A DNA stretch of 6,196 nucleotides. It comes from Sulfurovum sp. Lineage in GTDB: Bacteria > Campylobacterota > Campylobacteria > Campylobacterales > Sulfurovaceae. Below are positions 1 through 5,556 of this stretch, in pieces (position 1 is the first letter of the stretch; each line of letters opens with the position of its first letter). The DNA is taken from the NCBI GenBank assembly GCA_015661535.1, contig DQVY01000110.1:1-6196 (forward strand), in the 5' to 3' direction. The notes below the pieces were generated by a model. That model saw only the letters and a program-made list of their open reading frames with translations, made no database searches and was not told the origin of the DNA. The translations under genes and the position numbers were made by a program.

Positions 1-525
1 ATGGTAGACTCAAGCGCAAAAACTGTACTTGCTACGAACCCTGGTTACTGGATCCCTGCATTTATGCAAAAAGATTACAAAGCAGGCAGCGATGCGGCAA
101 TTACTGCATCACTCAAAAAAGCACTTGGTACACTTACACCAACAAAAGACACTTTAGCTAAATCAAAACTTGCGAAATACCAATTTATGATGGCAATGCC
201 TTACTACGAAGACATGTTAGAACTTAAAGATGGTGCATCAGCAGTAAAAGGAAAGAAAAAACTATTTGAACTCAAATTGGCAAATGGCAGTACTTTATAT
301 GGTGTAAAAATGGGTAAATCTTCAGAAAACTTTATCGATAAGATCGGTGTAGATAAAGCTATCTTGCTTCCATATACAATCTTAATTGAAAATGGAAAAG
401 CCTATGCATTACATGCAAAATATTATCTTGCGATTTCATATCCTTTACTTAGTATGGGACAATTCATGAAAATTTCAAGTATCCCTGATACGATTGAAAG
501 ATCATTGAAAAAATCTGTAAAATAA
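1..525 (+). CDS. Hypothetical protein, probably 5'-truncated by the window edge
   Basis: The frame is open from base 1 and encodes 174 residues ending at TAA 523-525. The first codon of the window is ATG, but no upstream bases are available, so neither a ribosome binding site nor a signal peptide can be assessed; the true start may lie upstream. The visible protein is lysine-rich and soluble-looking with no convincing membrane helix, and begins as if inside a mature domain (NPGYWIPAFMQKDY). The C-terminal half has an alternating strand pattern (KKLFELKLANGSTLYGVKMG, then ILLPYTILIENGKAYAL) followed by helices, suggesting a compact alpha/beta fold. The segment around LLPYTILIENGKAYAL vaguely recalls DUF302-type proteins, but I would not assign the family. 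I do not recognise a function. The gene ends before a long stem-loop, and the next gene has its own promoter, so it is probably the last gene of its transcript. Confidence 0.75.
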   Translation: MVDSSAKTVLATNPGYWIPAFMQKDYKAGSDAAITASLKKALGTLTPTKDTLAKSKLAKYQFMMAMPYYEDMLELKDGASAVKGKKKLFELKLANGSTLYGVKMGKSSENFIDKIGVDKAILLPYTILIENGKAYALHAKYYLAISYPLLSMGQFMKISSIPDTIERSLKKSVK

Positions 526-531
526 ATACCT

Positions 532-561
532 GAGACCAAGGAAAGAGATTTCCTTGCTCTC
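532..561 (+). terminator. Stem-loop after the left-edge gene, probable terminator
   Basis: CAAGGAAA (537-544) pairs perfectly with TTTCCTTG (549-556) around a GAGA loop. The stem continues as GAGA (532-535) with TCTC (558-561) after one C-C mismatch, giving 12 pairs. It starts 7 bases after the stop codon. The downstream tract is pyrimidine-rich (CCCTCCCATCCCC) rather than a run of T, so it is not a classical intrinsic terminator. It may instead protect the mRNA 3' end. Confidence 0.5.
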
Positions 562-643
562 CCTCCCATCCCCTATTTTCTCTCCAATTCTTATTACCTC
601 ATATTTTTCTATTTAATGATTATATCTTATACCATAATCAGTT

Positions 644-669
644 TTGATACAAGTATTACATGTTATACT
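644..669 (+). promoter_or_regulatory. Probable sigma-70 promoter of the GGDEF/EAL gene
   Basis: An extended -10 element, TGTTATACT, lies at 661-669, with the hexamer TATACT at 664-669. A TTGATA hexamer at 644-649 is only 14 bases upstream, short for a -35 box, so promoter strength probably comes from the extended -10. The predicted start near 676 leaves a leader of about 38 bases before the ATG at 714. The upstream stretch 600-640 is very AT-rich. No other function is evident in the 188-base gap 526-713. Confidence 0.45.
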
Positions 670-713
670 CTTCATAGTGAAGACGATAATAAAGACCGAA
701 GAGGGATTGAATT

Positions 714-3035
714 ATGGAAAATATAGCCCCTGACACAGATGCAATCGACAATAGCTCTATTACCTTTCGGGAACGTCTCAATTATGACAAATTAACCTTT
801 CACTACATTTCATTACCCATCATGCTCATTAGTCATCTTTTTGGTGCGGTACTGCTAAGTGCCATGCTGTTAAATGTGGTTGATATTTACTCCATAGAAA
901 TATGGCTAATACTTATTATTATTATGTTCCTTTATCGCTTTTATCACTATAATCTATTTAGAAAAGAGAGTGAGACAAACAAACTCAAACATGCAAAACT
1001 TTGGCTTGATCGATACTATACCAATGTACTGCTTGGGGGTATGATCTGGGGGAGCAGTGCTTTTCTCATATTTCCGGAGTCCGATCTCCTCTATCAAATG
1101 ATACATTTACTCTTTCTTTTTACCATAGGTTTCTCTTCGTTAGGTGTATTGGCTGCAAAACAGGATCTGCTTCTGGTCTATGTACTTGCCATGTTCGGCC
1201 CTCTCCTTTGGCGTCTTTTTTTCATAGAGAACACCCTTTATACCAACATAGCCTATGCTGTACTCGCCCTTATGCTTCTTATGATCATCGTGGCGAACTA
1301 CTATGGTAAAGTCATCAACAATGCGCTCAATAACCGCCAGCATTTTGTCAACATAAAACATTCACACGATAAACTGAAAGAACGTTTCTTTACCCTTTTT
1401 GACCATGCCCCTGTGGGGATCTACTACTATGATGAAGGCTTGAACTTACAGGAAATAAACAGAGAGTTCATGCAAATGAACAAGGTAGATAAAAAAGAAA
1501 ATTTACTGGGCCGTTCTCTCTATACCTTGCATAATGAACAGATCATTCAAGCCCATGAAAATACCTTTATCGGAGAAACAGGAAATTATCGCGGTCCGTT
1601 TAAAATGCTAAATGCTTCCAATGAAAATATTTATGTTGACCTTAGTACTGTACCCATGTTCAATGGCGATGGAGAAGTTGCCGGTGGTATTACTATTGTG
1701 AACGATATTACCAGTGAGGTCACAGCAAAAGAAGAGATGATAAAAACAGCCTATTATGATATGTTGACCAATATTCCAAACCGTACACTTGCCATGGATA
1801 AACTAAAAAATCTTATAGCAGGTAAAGAGAAAATGGAAAACTACTCTACACTTCTTTTTCTCGATATAGACAACTTTAAAAGGATAAACGAAACCTTTGG
1901 ACATACCGTAGGAGACGGAGTACTCAAACAAACGGTACATACACTTGAAGAGGCCATAGGCACACACGATACACTTTCAAGGATCAGTGGAGATAAATTT
2001 CTTATCATGATCCCACTTACTGGAGATACACAAGAAGAGGCTACAGAAGCTACATTAGCCTACATAGCCAATATTGAACACTATTTTAAAGAACCTTTCA
2101 AGGTTGCCAATAAAGATTATCATATGAGTTTTTCAATCGGTGCTGTACTTTTTTCCCAAGCAGATGCCACAGCCTATGATCTTCTCAAGCGTGCTGAAAC
2201 AGCCATGTATGATGCCAAAAAAACATCTCGCGGGAGCACAAAGTTTTATCAAGACAGTATGAGCGAACACAGTAAAGAAGAACTCATGATCGAAAATGAT
2301 ATTCATGCAGCCATTCAAAACGATGAATTCATCATGTATTATCAACCACAACTCAATATTCAAACAAATAAAATTGTAGGCGCAGAAGCGTTAATACGCT
2401 GGGACCACCCTGTAAAAGGTTTTATTCCTCCTTCAAAGTTCATTCCTATTGCAGAAGAAAGCGGGATCATTGTCAAACTTGAAGAATGGATCTTCAATAA
2501 GATCTTTTCTGATGTCAAATCTTTGAGCGAAGAAAAAGGTACCTTTACTTTAAATCATATTGCTATCAATGTGAGTACCATTCATTTTCTTGAACCAAAT
2601 TTTGTTGAAAGACTGATGCTGCTTGTCAACAAACATGAGGTAAAACCTGAATGGTTTGAATTGGAAATTACCGAGAGTGGTATTATGCGTAATATCAATG
2701 AAGCCATTCAAAAAATACATGAATTGAAAGCATTTGGGTTCACCTTCTCAATCGATGATTTCGGGACAGGGTATTCTTCTCTGGCTTACCTAAAAGAATT
2801 GCCTGTAGATGTCATAAAAGTTGATCAGTCTTTTGTACTTAATATGAATGAAAATGATGAAGCTGTCATCGAAGCTGTCATTGCCATAGGACAAAAATTC
2901 AATTTAGAGATCTTGGCTGAGGGGGTGGAAGAGACAAGTATTCTGAACAGATTAAAAGATATTTCCTGTAACACCTATCAAGGATACCTGGCACATCGTC
3001 CTATGGAGATGAAAAACTTAAAAATGTTGTTATAA
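714..3035 (+). CDS. Membrane PAS-GGDEF-EAL protein, probable c-di-GMP phosphodiesterase with degenerate GGDEF
   Basis: This 773-residue inner-membrane protein probably hydrolyses cyclic di-GMP to pGpG. Hydrophobic helices lie near residues 34-56, 61-80, 104-121, 126-147, 152-171 and 176-196; I do not recognise this sensor region as a named MASE domain. A PAS domain follows (about 222-335, with FDHAPVG near 229-235). The GGDEF domain (about 346-510) has a normal start (DMLTNIPNR 349-357, DIDNFKRIN from 384), but its signature is SGDKF (425-429): the metal-binding glutamate is lysine, and the RxxD inhibitory site reads GTHD. Diguanylate cyclase activity is therefore unlikely, though GTP binding is possible. 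The EAL domain (about 525-770) keeps EAL 558-560, N619, ELEITES 649-655, DDFGTGYSS 681-689, K702, D704, E736 and Q756, so it should be active. A GAGGGA ribosome site 7 bases before ATG 714 supports the start. The gene stands alone and its last 6 bases overlap the convergent gene. Confidence 0.95.
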   Translation: MENIAPDTDAIDNSSITFRERLNYDKLTFHYISLPIMLISHLFGAVLLSAMLLNVVDIYSIEIWLILIIIMFLYRFYHYNLFRKESETNKLKHAKLWLDRYYTNVLLGGMIWGSSAFLIFPESDLLYQMIHLLFLFTIGFSSLGVLAAKQDLLLVYVLAMFGPLLWRLFFIENTLYTNIAYAVLALMLLMIIVANYYGKVINNALNNRQHFVNIKHSHDKLKERFFTLFDHAPVGIYYYDEGLNLQEINREFMQMNKVDKKENLLGRSLYTLHNEQIIQAHENTFIGETGNYRGPFKMLNASNENIYVDLSTVPMFNGDGEVAGGITIVNDITSEVTAKEEMIKTAYYDMLTNIPNRTLAMDKLKNLIAGKEKMENYSTLLFLDIDNFKRINETFGHTVGDGVLKQTVHTLEEAIGTHDTLSRISGDKFLIMIPLTGDTQEEATEATLAYIANIEHYFKEPFKVANKDYHMSFSIGAVLFSQADATAYDLLKRAETAMYDAKKTSRGSTKFYQDSMSEHSKEELMIENDIHAAIQNDEFIMYYQPQLNIQTNKIVGAEALIRWDHPVKGFIPPSKFIPIAEESGIIVKLEEWIFNKIFSDVKSLSEEKGTFTLNHIAINVSTIHFLEPNFVERLMLLVNKHEVKPEWFELEITESGIMRNINEAIQKIHELKAFGFTFSIDDFGTGYSSLAYLKELPVDVIKVDQSFVLNMNENDEAVIEAVIAIGQKFNLEILAEGVEETSILNRLKDISCNTYQGYLAHRPMEMKNLKMLL

Positions 3036-3314
3036 ACGCTTTTTTAAAGCCATAATTTCTGATCTAAGTTTCTCTATCTCTTTTTTAAGCCGTTCATTTT
3101 CTTTTCTCAGAGAATACGGTGCTTTCTGCTCTTGGGGAACGATCATTTTATCTACCTTTTTTTCAATCGCATCATCTATTAAAATATACACCACATCTCT
3201 ACCCTCTTCTTCTACTATTTCGGTGGGAACCTGACCTGATTTAGTCATCTTCACTACATTAAATATACTCAACTTGTGTTTCACAGCATACGCTTTTATC
3301 GTCATCTTTTTCAT
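3030..3314 (-). CDS. Small putative HTH-like protein with a C-terminal leucine zipper
   Basis: Ninety-four residues if it starts at ATG 3314-3312, which has AAGGAG (3324-3319) four bases upstream. A TTG at 3317 is too close to that site, and ATG 3305 is 13 bases away. The N-terminus (MTIKAYAVKHKLSIFNVVKM, residues 4-23) looks like a short helix-turn-helix, and the following GRDVVYILI (38-46) could be a beta wing; together this recalls MerR/excisionase-type modules, but the assignment is weak. The C-terminus (69-94) is a clear coiled coil: leucines at 69, 76, 83 and 90 and N73, I80, I87, L94 occupy consecutive d and a positions. The protein should dimerise. There is no signal peptide, so it is cytoplasmic. 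It diverges from the first SYLF gene across a 59-base gap with abutting promoters and could regulate that gene or itself; this is inference. The 3' end overlaps the GGDEF/EAL gene by 6 bases. Confidence 0.8.
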   Translation of the reverse strand: MKKMTIKAYAVKHKLSIFNVVKMTKSGQVPTEIVEEEGRDVVYILIDDAIEKKVDKMIVPQEQKAPYSLRKENERLKKEIEKLRSEIMALKKRL

Positions 3315-3332
3315 CAAACTCCTTCATAAATA

Positions 3333-3338
3333 ATTATA
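3333..3338 (-). promoter_or_regulatory. -10 box for the leucine-zipper gene
   Basis: Read on the minus strand, 3338-3333 is a perfect TATAAT. Transcription would start near 3326, giving a leader of about 12 bases that carries AAGGAG just before ATG 3314. No good -35 hexamer is visible, which is common in Campylobacterota promoters. Confidence 0.5.
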
Positions 3339-3341
3339 GGC

Positions 3342-3347
3342 TATAAT
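3342..3347 (+). promoter_or_regulatory. -10 box for the first SYLF gene
   Basis: A perfect TATAAT preceded by GGC, with a predicted start near 3354 and a leader of about 20 bases before ATG 3374. It lies three bases from the opposing TATAAT at 3338-3333. A -35 element at normal spacing would fall on 3319-3324, which is also the ribosome binding site of the divergent gene. Confidence 0.55.
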
Positions 3348-3373
3348 ATACAAAATTCTCATTAGGAAACACC

Positions 3374-3922
3374 ATGTATAACAAAAAACGTAACCCTCTG
3401 CTACTCATACTGCTACTTTCATTCTTTACTTCCCAACATCTGGCCGCAGACGCTGCCAGTCAAATAGATGCAAAGGTAGATGTTGCTATTGAAAAATTTA
3501 AAGAACAAGTCAAAGGTGGTGCAGCATTTTTACCAAAGGTAAAAGGGTATCTCGTCTTCCCTTCCGTCATAAAAGCAGGATTTATAGTGGGAGGCAAGTA
3601 TGGAAAAGGTGCCTTACGTGTCAATGGAAAAACAAAATATTACTATAGTCTTGCTTCAGCTTCTGTAGGCTTACAGGCAGGTGCGCAGGAACAGGCAATG
3701 CTTATCGCTTTTCTTTCAGATGCATCGTTACAGAACTTTATTAAAAGTAATGGCTGGGAAGCCGGTGTGGACGGTTCTATTGCCATTTCAGACTGGGGAC
3801 ACAGCAAAGATATCTCTTCGATCAGTTTTGAAAAACCCATTGTTGCTTTTATATTTGATGAAAAAGGTATCATGGCAAGTGTCAGTATAGCCGGTACCAA
3901 ATTTCAAAAGATCATACCATAA
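3374..3922 (+). CDS. Exported SYLF-domain (Ysc84-like) protein, copy 1
   Basis: A 182-residue protein with a Sec-type signal peptide: basic NKKR, a hydrophobic core at residues 8-18 and a probable cleavage around residues 24-28. It is therefore likely periplasmic or outer-membrane associated. There is no lipobox cysteine. The mature part matches the SYLF/DUF500 lipid-binding family: KVKGYLVFP (55-63), AGFIVGGKYGKGALR (68-82), YYSLASASVGLQAGAQ (90-105), W128 and a closing FDEKGIMASVSIAGTKF. Eukaryotic SYLF proteins bind phosphoinositides; the role of bacterial members is poorly known. This copy is about 40% identical to the next one by hand count and lacks the acidic EELDD segment of copies 2 and 3, having GHSKDISSI there instead. 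The AGGA at 3364-3367, 6 bases before ATG, fits the start. It has its own promoter and is separated from copy 2 by 109 bases containing a strong stem-loop. Confidence 0.93.
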   Translation: MYNKKRNPLLLILLLSFFTSQHLAADAASQIDAKVDVAIEKFKEQVKGGAAFLPKVKGYLVFPSVIKAGFIVGGKYGKGALRVNGKTKYYYSLASASVGLQAGAQEQAMLIAFLSDASLQNFIKSNGWEAGVDGSIAISDWGHSKDISSISFEKPIVAFIFDEKGIMASVSIAGTKFQKIIP

Positions 3923-3949
3923 ATAAGAAACAGAGCGAATTATTCTTCT

Positions 3950-3974
3950 CATTTGATGGATTTTCCATCAAATG
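3950..3974 (+). terminator. Perfect 11-bp stem-loop between SYLF copies 1 and 2
   Basis: CATTTGATGGA (3950-3960) and TCCATCAAATG (3964-3974) form a perfect 11-bp inverted repeat with a TTT loop, 27 bases after the stop of copy 1. It is followed by TATTCATCAATT rather than a T-run, so termination would be inefficient. It also ends about 40 bases before the predicted start of the copy 2 transcript, so as DNA it could be an operator. Both readings are open. Confidence 0.5.
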
Positions 3975-3998
3975 TATTCATCAATTCAACCAATCTTC

Positions 3999-4007
3999 TG
4001 CTATAAT
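3999..4007 (+). promoter_or_regulatory. Extended -10 promoter of the SYLF copy 2-copy 3 operon
   Basis: TGCTATAAT is a perfect extended -10 element (hexamer 4002-4007), with a predicted start near 4014 and a leader of about 18 bases. The -35 region (about 3979-3984) has no consensus match. The sequence GCTATAATATA also occurs at the copy 1 promoter (3340-3350), so the two promoters share their core. Confidence 0.6.
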
Positions 4008-4031
4008 ATATAAAAATTTAAGGATATAACA

Positions 4032-4577
4032 ATGACCAGACTCAAATCTCTCCCTCTCCTCCTCGTAATGCTTTTAGCCTTTAGTACCCTTTCTGTAGCT
4101 TCATCAAAAAGCAGCATAGACAATGATGCAAATGAAGCACTTGAAACATTTTACAAAGAAGTAGGCGGCGGCAAGAACTACCTAAACAAAGTAAAAGCCT
4201 ATTTGGTCTTTCCTGACATCAAAGAAGCAGGCATGTTCTTTGGCGGCAAGTATGGTGAAGGTGTACTGCGTATAGGAAATACATCAAAAGCATACTATAG
4301 TATAACCTCTGCGTCTGTAGGTATGCAGATGGGTGCACAAATGTACAGCATGATCATCGCTATTACCTCAGATGCGGCACTCAATAAGTTTTTACTTTCA
4401 GATGATGAATGGGAAACAGATGTTGATGGGAAAATAGCCATCGCTGAATGGAATTCAAAAGAAGAACTTGATGACAATGAATTTGATGATGACATGGTTG
4501 CATTTGTATTTGATTCAAAAGGGATGATGGGTAGCTTCACTATGGAAGGTACACGCTTTAAAAGAATTAAAAAATAA
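4032..4577 (+). CDS. Exported SYLF-domain (Ysc84-like) protein, copy 2
   Basis: A 181-residue paralogue with a signal peptide (TRLK, hydrophobic core 7-20, probable cleavage after SVA or VAS near residue 23-24) and no lipobox. The SYLF domain shows KVKAYLVFP (53-61), EAGMFFGGKYGEGVLRI (65-81), YYSITSASVGMQMGAQ (88-103) and FVFDSKGMMGSF (158-169). Residues 143-154 (KEELDDNEFDDD) form a strongly acidic segment absent from copy 1 but partly kept in copy 3. It is about 60% identical to copy 3 over roughly 150 residues by hand count, so these two arose from the more recent duplication. AAGGA at 4020-4024, 7 bases before ATG, supports the start. It is the first gene of a two-gene operon: its stop is 11 bases before the copy 3 start. 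It probably acts outside the cytoplasmic membrane, in the envelope; the exact function is unknown. Confidence 0.93.
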   Translation: MTRLKSLPLLLVMLLAFSTLSVASSKSSIDNDANEALETFYKEVGGGKNYLNKVKAYLVFPDIKEAGMFFGGKYGEGVLRIGNTSKAYYSITSASVGMQMGAQMYSMIIAITSDAALNKFLLSDDEWETDVDGKIAIAEWNSKEELDDNEFDDDMVAFVFDSKGMMGSFTMEGTRFKRIKK

Positions 4578-4588
4578 AAAGGATTCAC

Positions 4589-5143
4589 ATGAAAATAGTT
4601 AAACACTTCTCACAAGTGCTGCTTGTACTTTTGGCACTCAGTACTATGGCAATGGCCGGCATAAAAGACAAAAGTGCTGCTGAAATTGAAAGTGATGCCA
4701 ATGAAGCACTCTCTAAATTTTACTCTGAAGTAGCAGGAAGTAAAGCGTACCTTCAAAAAGTAAATGGCTATGTCGTTTTCCCCGAGGTAGTAGAAGCAGG
4801 TATGTTTGTTGGGGGGAAATATGGTGAAGGTGTCTTACGCATTAAAGACAAAACACAGGGATACTACAGCATTACTGCAGCATCTGTAGGTTTTTTGGCA
4901 GGCGGTGCCAAATATTCACTTGTCATTGCTTTCACTTCAGAAGAAGCACTCAAAAAGTTTATGCATGATGATGACTGGGAAAGTGAGATGGATGTCAATA
5001 TGGCCATAGCAAAATGGAACTCAGAAGAAGAGCTCGATGACATTGACTTCGGTACAGATATGATCGGTTTTGTCTTTGACTCCAAAGGTATGCTTGGCAA
5101 CTTCACACTTGAAGGTACAAAGTTTAAAAAGATCACACCCTAA
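4589..5143 (+). CDS. Exported SYLF-domain (Ysc84-like) protein, copy 3
   Basis: A 184-residue paralogue with a clear signal peptide (MKIVKH, hydrophobic core 10-20, probable cleavage after AMA at residue 23) and no lipobox. SYLF blocks are KVNGYVVFP (57-65), EAGMFVGGKYGEGVLRI (69-85), YYSITAASVGFLAGG (92-106) and GFVFDSKGMLGNFTLEGTKF near the end. It departs from the other copies at the GLQ/GMQ position, reading GFLAGGAKYS, so the usual glutamine is lost. The acidic run EEELDD is present, though the following residues (IDFGTD) are less acidic than in copy 2. AAGGA at 4579-4583 sits 5 bases before ATG, within the 11-base gap after copy 2, so the two are co-transcribed and possibly translationally coupled. 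A strong stem-loop starts 7 bases after the stop. Copies 2 and 3 could form a hetero-oligomer, but the sequence does not show this. Confidence 0.93.
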   Translation: MKIVKHFSQVLLVLLALSTMAMAGIKDKSAAEIESDANEALSKFYSEVAGSKAYLQKVNGYVVFPEVVEAGMFVGGKYGEGVLRIKDKTQGYYSITAASVGFLAGGAKYSLVIAFTSEEALKKFMHDDDWESEMDVNMAIAKWNSEEELDDIDFGTDMIGFVFDSKGMLGNFTLEGTKFKKITP

Positions 5144-5150
5144 TATATAA

Positions 5151-5177
5151 AAAGCAGTAAATTAATTTTACTGCTTT
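5151..5177. terminator. Bidirectional terminator between convergent genes
   Basis: AAAGCAGTAAA (5151-5161) pairs perfectly with TTTACTGCTTT (5167-5177) around a 5-base loop. On the plus strand it follows SYLF copy 3 and runs into TTTCCTCTTT; on the minus strand it is followed by a T-rich tract (TTATATATTA after the stem). The minus-strand gene ends inside the stem: its TAA is 5170-5168. Confidence 0.75.
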
Positions 5178-5461
5178 CCTCTTTGATCCTCTTCTTTCAA
5201 ATTATATTGTACGATCAATTCCTCTTTTCTAAGCGCTTTTGTTCGATTCAGTACCCTTTCCAAGCGCTGAAATGTTTTTGTTTTATAGATCAATCCAGCC
5301 ACAAAGAGTAATGCCAAAGGCAGCCCGATATTATCGTCCATATAGAGTATAATAAAGCCACCCATAGCGATATAAATAGCAATTTCAAGAAATAGATATA
5401 TCCATGGTTTAAGCCTTGAGCTGCTTCTTCGTTCTATACCATTTTGTCTTTTATTTTTCAC
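5168..5461 (-). CDS. Small two-helix membrane protein of unknown function
   Basis: Ninety-seven residues starting at GTG 5461-5459. No ATG or other good start lies nearby downstream (the next methionine is residue 33, inside the first membrane helix), and a stop at 5485-5483 closes the frame upstream. A purine-rich GGGGAGAG (5478-5471) ends about 9 bases before the start. The N-terminus is strongly basic (KNKRQNGIERRSSSRLK), followed by two hydrophobic segments (about residues 18-41 and 45-59) joined by MDDNIGL, then a basic, charged tail (RLERVLNRTKALRKEE...). By the positive-inside rule both ends should be cytoplasmic, with the short loop outside. I do not recognise the family. It may be transcribed from a weak promoter in 5486-5556 or by read-through from the radical SAM gene. 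Confidence 0.75.
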   Translation of the reverse strand: MKNKRQNGIERRSSSRLKPWIYLFLEIAIYIAMGGFIILYMDDNIGLPLALLFVAGLIYKTKTFQRLERVLNRTKALRKEELIVQYNLKEEDQRGKQ

Positions 5462-5486
5462 CTTAATAGTCTCTCCCCTATTTTAA

Positions 5487-5508
5487 GGCACCTCTAATAA
5501 TAGGTGCC
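5487..5508 (-). terminator. Stem-loop between the radical SAM gene and the small membrane gene
   Basis: GGCACCT (5487-5493) pairs with AGGTGCC (5502-5508) around an 8-base AT-rich loop, with two further A-T pairs possible across a bulged C. On the minus strand it lies about 50 bases after the radical SAM stop and is followed by TTAAAAT, a poor T-tract. It may be a weak terminator or attenuator, or a 5' leader structure of the small membrane gene. Confidence 0.4.
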
Positions 5509-5522
5509 CTTTAGTAAAATTA

Positions 5523-5550
5523 TGACATACAAATGTCACAGAATTGTCAC
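5523..5550. repeat. Inverted and direct TGTCA repeats, possible operator
   Basis: TGACAT (5523-5528) and ATGTCA (5533-5538) form a perfect inverted repeat with a 4-base spacer. TGTCAC occurs at 5534-5539 and again at 5545-5550, a direct repeat with an 11-base period, about one helical turn. The element lies between the radical SAM gene end and the small membrane gene, and overlaps a possible minus-strand -10 (CATAAT, 5524-5519). Confidence 0.35.
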
Positions 5551-5556
5551 TAAAAA

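Noticed and set aside
1140..1361. Minus-strand open frames within the GGDEF/EAL gene (also 2133-2363)
   Set aside because: They lie wholly antisense to a conserved multidomain gene and show no recognisable domain or start signal.
3038..3050. GCTTT-TTT-AAAGC mini-hairpin at the convergent gene ends
   Set aside because: Only five mostly A-T pairs inside coding sequence; too weak to call a terminator.
3315..3317. TTG start for the leucine-zipper gene
   Set aside because: The ribosome binding site AAGGAG ends only one base upstream; ATG at 3314 has workable spacing.
3681..3890. Plus-strand 69-residue open frame inside SYLF copy 1
   Set aside because: It is an out-of-frame shadow of the SYLF gene with no ribosome binding site of its own.
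4295..4606. Minus-strand open frame across SYLF copies 2 and 3
   Set aside because: It is antisense to a well-supported coding region and its serine-rich translation matches no protein type; the similar minus frames at 3643-3900 and 4864-5136 mirror the same conserved SYLF blocks.
5497..5502. TATTAT as a minus-strand -10 box for the small membrane gene
   Set aside because: It lies in the loop of the 5487-5508 stem-loop and has no supporting upstream element; CATAAT at 5524-5519 is no worse, so neither is firmly called.
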